Assembly (NCBI GenBank): GCA_050257395.1
Contig: JBLMWU010000238.1
Span: 1-10,072 of the forward strand
DNA: 10,072 nucleotides
Direction of reading: 5' to 3'
Origin: JAIRTY01 sp050257395
GTDB taxonomy: Bacteria > Actinomycetota > Actinomycetes > Streptosporangiales > Streptosporangiaceae
The translations under genes were made by a program, and so were the position numbers. Under the pieces are notes generated by a model. The model was given only the letters and a program-made list of their open reading frames with translations. It had not been told where the DNA came from and searched no databases. The number at the start of each line of letters is the position of its first letter. Positions within the stretch are counted from its first letter, which is position 1. This document shows, in pieces, positions 6,661 through 10,072 of this stretch.

Positions 6661-7226
6661 TGCCTGCCTCCTGCCAGGGAACTCCGGGCACCGGGCCGGC
6701 CGGGCCCGCCGGCCGGGGCGGCCACCGCGGCGGCGGCGGTGAGCCGGCTCTGCATGCCGCCCCGCCACAGGTGGCAGATGGCCAGCGCGAGCGCGTCGGC
6801 GGTGTCCGCGGGCCGGGGCGGGTCAGCCAGCCGGAGCAGCCGCATCACCATCGCGGTCACCTGGGCCTTGTCCGCCCGCCCGCTGCCGGTGACCGCCGCC
6901 TTGACCTCGCTGGGGGTGTGCAGCGCCACCGGCAGGCCGCGCCGGGCCGCGCACAGGATCGCGACCGCGCCGGCCTGGGCGGTGCCCATGACGGTGCGGA
7001 CGTTGTGCTGGCTGAACACCCGCTCCACCGCGACCGCGTCCGGCCGGTGCTCGGTGAGCCACTCTTCCAGCCCGCGCTCGACCGCCAGCAGCCTGGCCGC
7101 GGTGTCGTCGTCCGCCCGGGTGGTCAGCACCCCGGCCGCGACCAGCGCGGGCGGCCGGCCCGGGGCGCCCTCGACCACGCCGAGCCCGCACCGGGTGAGG
7201 CCGGGGTCCACGCCGAGCACCCGCAC
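6657..7226 (-). CDS. ruvC: Crossover junction endodeoxyribonuclease RuvC
   Basis: RuvC is the dimeric metal-dependent nuclease that cuts Holliday junctions symmetrically. The four acidic catalytic residues of the RNase H-like fold are present: D7 (GVDPGLTRCG), E68 (VAVERVF), and D141 and D144 (ADTADALALAICH); the conserved lysines K109 and K120 are there too. At 189 residues it is slightly longer than E. coli RuvC because of a ~30-residue Ala/Gly/Pro tail after the fold. The GTG start (7224-7226) gives the canonical MRVLGVDPGLTRCG opening. It is the first gene of ruvC-ruvA-ruvB and overlaps ruvA by four bases. A perfect SOS-type palindrome lies 22 bases upstream, indicating LexA control, as known for ruvCAB in mycobacteria. 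Confidence 0.97.
   Translation of the reverse strand: MRVLGVDPGLTRCGLGVVEGAPGRPPALVAAGVLTTRADDDTAARLLAVERGLEEWLTEHRPDAVAVERVFSQHNVRTVMGTAQAGAVAILCAARRGLPVALHTPSEVKAAVTGSGRADKAQVTAMVMRLLRLADPPRPADTADALALAICHLWRGGMQSRLTAAAAVAAPAGGPGRPGARSSLAGGRQ
6667..6671 (-). promoter_or_regulatory. Shine-Dalgarno that fixes the ruvA start
   Basis: The minus strand reads GGAGG inside the ruvC 3' end, six bases before the GTG at 6660. This ideal spacing selects the GTG over the upstream in-frame ATG at 6768. Confidence 0.75.
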
Positions 7227-7248
7227 CAGCTCACCGTCCCGGTCGCAG

Positions 7249-7262
7249 CGAACACCTGTTCG
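7249..7262. promoter_or_regulatory. LexA (SOS) operator upstream of ruvC
   Basis: The sequence is CGAACACCTGTTCG: perfect 5-base arms around four bases, matching the CGAAC-N4-GTTCG box of LexA in Bacillus and actinobacteria. It ends 22 bases before the ruvC GTG within the 90-base yebC-ruvC gap. A third half-site, CGAAC at 7266-7270, forms a second inverted repeat with the box arm at 7258-7262 (3-base spacer). A minus-strand TAGGTT (7268-7273) could be a -10 that places the transcription start on the operator, as expected for repression, though its -35 is not recognisable. The box and position are seen; LexA binding is inferred. Confidence 0.8.
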
Positions 7263-7316
7263 GTGCGAACCTACCGGCCCCGGCCGGCTTCCGGGCCGAG
7301 GCGCGCCGTCAGCGGG

Positions 7317-8069
7317 TCAGCCCAGCTTCTCCATGATCTCGTCGGGCACGGAGTAGTTCGCGTACACGTCCTGCACGTCGTCGGAGTCCTCGAGCGCCTC
7401 GATGAGCTTGAACACCCGCTTGGCCTGGTCCTCGTCCAGCGGGACCTCGACCGCTGGCAGGAACGCCGCCTCGGCGGAGTCGTACTCCAGCCCGGCCTCG
7501 GCCACGGCGGTCCGCACCGCCATCAGGTCGGTGGGCTCGCTGATCACCTCGAACGACTCGCCGAGGTCGTTGACCTCCTCGGCGCCCGCGTCCAGCACCG
7601 CCAGCAGCACGTCGTCCTCGGTCACCCCGTCGGTCTTGCTGACGATGACCACGCCCTTGCGGTGGAACAGGTAGGACACCGAGCCGGGGTCGGCCATGGA
7701 CCCGCCGTTGCGGGTGAGCGCGGTGCGCACGTCCGCGGCGGCCCGGTTGCGGTTGTCGGTCAGGCACTCCACCAGGACCGCCACCCCGCCCGGCGCGTAG
7801 CCCTCGTAGGTGATGGTCTCGTACTGGGCGCCGCCCGCCTCGAGCCCGGCGCCGCGGCGGATAGCCCGGTCGATGTTGTCGTTGGGGACCGAACTCTTCT
7901 TCGCCTTCTGCACCGCGTCGAACAGGGTCGGGTTGCCCGCCGGGTCAGCCCCGCCGGTCCGGGCCGCCACCTCGACGTTCTTGATCAGCTTGGCGAAGAG
8001 CTTGCCCCGCCGCGCGTCGACCACCGCCTTCTTGTGCTTGGTGGTCGCCCACTTTGAATGGCCACTCAT
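7317..8069 (-). CDS. yebC: YebC/TACO1 family translation-associated protein
   Basis: The 250 residues are full length for the YebC/TACO1 family, formerly called probable transcriptional regulators. Mitochondrial TACO1 is a translation activator, and recent work on bacterial members points to a role at ribosomes stalled on difficult, proline-rich sequences. Family signatures are intact: MSGHSKWATTKHKKAVVDAR (1-20), VPNDNIDRAI (61-70), YEGYAPGGVAVLVECLTDNR (88-107), and NGG (121-123) followed by YLFHRKG (133-139). The ATG (8067-8069) overlaps the pdxT TGA as ATGA, so it is coupled to pdxT. Downstream, ruvC begins 90 bases away behind its own SOS site. The pdxT-yebC-ruvCAB order is common in actinobacteria. 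The exact biochemical role here is inferred from the family. Confidence 0.95.
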   Translation of the reverse strand: MSGHSKWATTKHKKAVVDARRGKLFAKLIKNVEVAARTGGADPAGNPTLFDAVQKAKKSSVPNDNIDRAIRRGAGLEAGGAQYETITYEGYAPGGVAVLVECLTDNRNRAAADVRTALTRNGGSMADPGSVSYLFHRKGVVIVSKTDGVTEDDVLLAVLDAGAEEVNDLGESFEVISEPTDLMAVRTAVAEAGLEYDSAEAAFLPAVEVPLDEDQAKRVFKLIEALEDSDDVQDVYANYSVPDEIMEKLG

Positions 8070-8674
8070 GTCCTGTCCCTCACCATGTCGACGAAGAGCC
8101 GGTGCACGCGCGCATCACCCGTCAGTTCAGGGTGAAAAGAGGTGGCGAGCAGCGGCCCCTGGCGCACCGCGACGATCCTACCGGTGCCCTGGACGGCGGC
8201 GAGGACCTCGACCCCGCTCCCGGTCTCCTCCACCCACGGGGCCCGGATGAACACGGCGCGGAACGGCTGCTGCGCCGCGCCGGCCAGGCCGCGCACCTCG
8301 ATGTCGCTCTCGAACGAGTCCACCTGGCGGCCGAATGCGTTGCGCCGCACCGTCATGTCGATCCCGCCGAACGTCTCCTGGCCGCCGATCCCGTCGAGCA
8401 GCCGGTCGGCCAGCATGATCATCCCGGCGCAGGAGCCGTACACCGGCAGGCCCCCGCCGATCCGCTTCCTGATCGGCTCGGCCAGCTCGAAGATGCCCGC
8501 GAGCTTCCAGATGGTGGTGGACTCGCCGCCCGGGATCACCAGGCCGTCCACGGCCTCGAGCTCCTCGGGGCGGCGCACGGCGAGCGGGCGGGCGCCCGCC
8601 TCGGCGAGCATCCGCAGGTGCTCGGGAACGTCGCCCTGCAGGGCGAGCACCCCAACGGCCGGGGCTAGGGACAC
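8066..8674 (-). CDS. pdxT: Pyridoxal 5'-phosphate synthase glutaminase subunit PdxT
   Basis: PdxT hydrolyses glutamine and channels ammonia to PdxS for de novo PLP synthesis. The 202 residues are a class I glutaminase fold: LQGD (12-15), PGGEST (48-53) at the oxyanion region, the nucleophile C82 in GSCAGMI (80-86), the PdxT-specific RRNAFGRQVDSFE (110-122), and the remaining triad residues H181 and E183 in SFHPELT (179-185). All catalytic residues are present. The start is GTG (8672-8674) with GGAGG seven bases upstream. It overlaps yebC by four bases. Its partner gene pdxS is not immediately upstream as usual: a ClpC N-domain gene and a 170-base gap intervene. No clear promoter was found in that gap, so pdxT may depend on read-through from pdxS. 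Confidence 0.97.
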   Translation of the reverse strand: MSLAPAVGVLALQGDVPEHLRMLAEAGARPLAVRRPEELEAVDGLVIPGGESTTIWKLAGIFELAEPIRKRIGGGLPVYGSCAGMIMLADRLLDGIGGQETFGGIDMTVRRNAFGRQVDSFESDIEVRGLAGAAQQPFRAVFIRAPWVEETGSGVEVLAAVQGTGRIVAVRQGPLLATSFHPELTGDARVHRLFVDMVRDRT

Positions 8675-8681
8675 GGGTCAG

Positions 8682-8686
8682 CCTCC
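8682..8686 (-). promoter_or_regulatory. Shine-Dalgarno for pdxT
   Basis: GGAGG on the minus strand, seven bases before the GTG at 8674, fixes the pdxT start. Confidence 0.7.
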
Positions 8687-8781
8687 ACAGGAGATGGATG
8701 TCAGTTCGAGGGTACGCATCGGTCCCGCCGGGCGCGTCTGCCCTCTGCCCCAGAACACGCGGGCCTGCGCAGATCTTCCGG

Positions 8782-8797
8782 CGGGCCAGGTGGCCCG
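8782..8797 (-). other. Hairpin between the Clp_N gene and pdxT
   Basis: CGGGCC and GGCCCG arms surround a 4-base loop in the 170-base gap. There is no T-run, so it is at best a weak or Rho-assisted stop or a processing/stability element. The rest of the gap (8675-8844) shows no convincing promoter or small gene. Confidence 0.25.
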
Positions 8798-8844
8798 GCG
8801 GCGGTACCACGGGCACGGCGGCCCGGCCGCCGGCCCGGGAGCGG

Positions 8845-9459
8845 TCAGGTTCCGCCGGCCTCCGGCGGCTCGCCGGAGGCCGCCGGCGGCGGCATGCCCA
8901 GGTGGCGCTCGATGGCGGTCAGCCGCTCCGTGATGGCGTCGAGCCGGCGCAGGATCTCGAAGAACTGCATCCGCGGTCCCGTCGCGGACATGTGCAGCGG
9001 CCGGGCCTCGGCCTCCTGCGCTTCCGGGCTCCGCGCCAGGGCGATCACCTGCTGGCGGACCCGGCTGAGGTCCGCGCCGAGCTGGACCAGCACCTGCGCC
9101 GCCACCCCGTCACCCTCCCGGATCAGGCCTAGCAGGATGTGCTCGGTGCCGATGTAGTCGTGGCCGAGCTGCAGCGACTCCCGCAGCGACAGCTCCAGCA
9201 CCTTCTTGGCGCGGGGGGTGAAGGGGATGTGCCCGGTGGGTGGCTCCTTGCCCCGGGGGATGATCTCCTCCACCTTCTGCCGGACGGTTTCCAGGCTGAT
9301 CTCCAGCGCGCCGAGGGCCTTCGCCGCCACGCCCTCGCCCTCGTGGATCAGGCCGAGCAGGAGGTGCTCGGTGCCGATGTAGTCGTGGTTCAGCAGGGTG
9401 GCTTCCTCCTGCGCCAGCACCACGACACGGCGGGCCCGGTCAGTGAACCGCTCGAACAT
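8845..9459 (-). CDS. Stand-alone ClpC N-terminal (Clp_N) domain protein
   Basis: The 204 residues open like ClpC itself (MFERFTDRARRVVVLAQEEA) and carry both Clp_N repeats, roughly 16-68 and 91-143, joined by GHIPFTPRAKKVLELSLRES (76-95). Each repeat has YIGTEH(L/I)LLGLI. Everything after about residue 145 of ClpC is missing: no Walker motifs and no ClpP loop. Instead there is a linker, a likely coiled coil (about 166-188, FFEILRRLDAITERLTAIER) and a Pro/Gly-rich end. E31 and E106, matching the glutamates that bind phosphoarginine in Bacillus ClpC, are kept, as are F2 and F80, which contact cyclomarin in mycobacterial ClpC1. The ATG at 9457-9459 has GAGGGGG nine bases upstream. The closest concept is mycobacterial ClpC2, an N-domain-only protein that shields ClpC1 from such antibiotics. 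Role here unknown: decoy, adaptor or substrate receptor for ClpC-ClpP. Confidence 0.9.
   Translation of the reverse strand: MFERFTDRARRVVVLAQEEATLLNHDYIGTEHLLLGLIHEGEGVAAKALGALEISLETVRQKVEEIIPRGKEPPTGHIPFTPRAKKVLELSLRESLQLGHDYIGTEHILLGLIREGDGVAAQVLVQLGADLSRVRQQVIALARSPEAQEAEARPLHMSATGPRMQFFEILRRLDAITERLTAIERHLGMPPPAASGEPPEAGGT
9121..9163 (-). repeat. Intragenic direct repeat, copy in the second Clp_N repeat
   Basis: This 43-base segment encodes the YIGTEHILLGLI region and is identical at 41 of 43 positions to 9346-9388, exactly 225 bases (75 codons) away. Confidence 0.85.
9346..9388 (-). repeat. Intragenic direct repeat, copy in the first Clp_N repeat
   Basis: This is the partner of 9121-9163 and encodes YIGTEHLLLGLI. 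The only differences are at two bases, including the one that changes Leu to Ile after the His. Confidence 0.85.
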
Positions 9460-9505
9460 CTGCTCACGCCCCCTCGGGGTGGGGTGGTGGCGGTCCGGGC
9501 CTCGG

Positions 9506-9552
9506 CCTGGGCAGAGCCGGTCTGGGCAGAGCCGGGTCTGGGGCAGGGGCCG
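9506..9552. repeat. Short tandem repeat in the pdxS-Clp_N gap
   Basis: There are three head-to-tail units of 15-16 bases: CCTGGGCAGAGCCGG, TCTGGGCAGAGCCGGG and a diverged TCTGGGGCAGGGGCCG. They fill half of the 102-base gap between the pdxS stop and the Clp_N start. The first two units differ at one base, suggesting recent slippage duplication. No promoter is visible in this gap. Confidence 0.75.
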
Positions 9553-9561
9553 CCCGGGTGG

Positions 9562-10072
9562 TTACCAGCCGCGGCCGGCGTAGTGCTGCTCGGGCGGCAG
9601 CGTGTCCAGGTTGATGCCCACCATGGCCTCACCCAGGCCGCGCGACACCTTGGCCAGGACGTCGGGGTCGTCGTGGAACGTGGTGGCCTTGACGATGGCC
9701 TCCGCCCGCCGGGCCGGGTCACCGGACTTGAAGATCCCCGATCCCACGAACACGCCCTCGGCGCCGAGCTGCATCATCATGGCCGCATCGGCGGGAGTGG
9801 CGATCCCGCCCGCGGTGAACAGCACCACCGGCAGCTTGCCGGCCCGGGCGACCTCCGCCACCAGCTCATAGGGGGCCTGCAGCTCCTTGGCCGCGCCGTA
9901 GAGCTCCTCATCGCGCAAGGTGGCCAGCTGCCGGATTCCCGCCGAGAGCTGGCGCATGTGCCTGGTCGCCTCGACGACGTTGCCGGTGCCGGCCTCGCCC
10001 TTGGACCGGATCATGGCCGCGCCCTCGGAGATCCGGCGCAGCGCCTCACCCAGGTTGGTGGCGCCGCACACG
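9562..10072 (-). CDS. pdxS: Pyridoxal 5'-phosphate synthase subunit PdxS, C-terminal part
   Basis: PdxS condenses ribose 5-phosphate, glyceraldehyde 3-phosphate and PdxT-supplied ammonia to PLP in a 12-mer (beta/alpha)8 barrel. The 169 residues in the window are the C-terminal ~55% of the ~300-residue protein; the 5' end lies beyond the right edge, so the GTG at 10069-10071 is an internal Val codon, not a start. The fragment contains MIRSKGEAGTGNVVEA (residues 20-35 of the fragment), whose lysine corresponds to the second catalytic lysine (K149 in B. subtilis PdxS) next to the phosphate-binding GTG. It also has the second phosphate site, GVFVGSGIFKSGDP (106-119). It ends normally at TAA (9562-9564). 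pdxT would normally follow directly; here the Clp_N gene is inserted. Confidence 0.97.
   Translation of the reverse strand, partial: VCGATNLGEALRRISEGAAMIRSKGEAGTGNVVEATRHMRQLSAGIRQLATLRDEELYGAAKELQAPYELVAEVARAGKLPVVLFTAGGIATPADAAMMMQLGAEGVFVGSGIFKSGDPARRAEAIVKATTFHDDPDVLAKVSRGLGEAMVGINLDTLPPEQHYAGRGW

Noticed and set aside
6661..6768. An N-terminal extension of ruvA from the ATG at 6768.
   Set aside because: It would lie wholly inside ruvC, adds Arg/Pro-rich residues absent from RuvA, and lacks the well-spaced GGAGG that precedes the GTG at 6660.
7274..7298. GC-rich inverted repeat after yebC considered as an intrinsic terminator.
   Set aside because: The stem is only about six pairs with a 12-base loop, or has an impossibly tight 2-base loop, and no T-run follows.
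8845..9459. The Clp_N gene as a frameshifted full-length clpC pseudogene.
   Set aside because: The sequence downstream encodes no AAA+ module in any frame. The frame ends after a distinct coiled coil and is followed by a gap and pdxT, so it is a complete small gene rather than a broken clpC.

Overview
The window is a very GC-rich, densely packed stretch in which every supported gene lies on the minus strand. It reads right to left as pdxS (partial), a stand-alone ClpC-type N-domain protein, pdxT, yebC, ruvC, ruvA, ruvB, yajC, secD, secF, apt and the first codons of rel (partial). This order is the conserved housekeeping block of Actinomycetota; Streptomyces coelicolor, for example, has the same order. 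GTG starts, GC-rich third positions, Ala/Gly/Pro-rich tails and the actinobacterial protein variants all point to a high-GC actinomycete. I cannot place it to genus.

Right part (about 7317-10072): pyridoxal 5'-phosphate (vitamin B6) synthesis by the PdxS/PdxT synthase, followed by the translation factor YebC, whose start overlaps the pdxT stop. The one departure from the usual layout is here. A 204-residue protein made of the two Clp_N repeats of ClpC, with no AAA+ module but with a short coiled coil, sits between pdxS and pdxT, which are normally adjacent. It is the most interesting gene in the window.

Middle (4862-7270): ruvC-ruvA-ruvB, the Holliday-junction resolvasome, joined by 4-base GTGA/ATGA overlaps. 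A perfect CGAAC-N4-GTTCG palindrome 22 bases before ruvC matches the Gram-positive/actinobacterial LexA (SOS) operator, so the operon is probably damage-inducible.

Left part (1-4805): a good vegetative-type promoter (TTGGTG-N17-TACACT) after ruvB probably drives yajC-secD-secF-apt. These encode the SecDF-YajC accessory complex of the Sec translocase and adenine phosphoribosyltransferase. SecD carries a low-complexity extracytoplasmic insert of about 100 residues. At the left edge an open minus-strand frame with a good Shine-Dalgarno starts at 189 and runs off the window. By position it is the N-terminus of the (p)ppGpp synthetase/hydrolase Rel.

No tRNA, rRNA, CRISPR, insertion sequence or prophage was seen. 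There is no gene-free stretch longer than about 200 bases. The intergenic gaps hold the promoters, SOS operator, hairpins and short repeats listed below.
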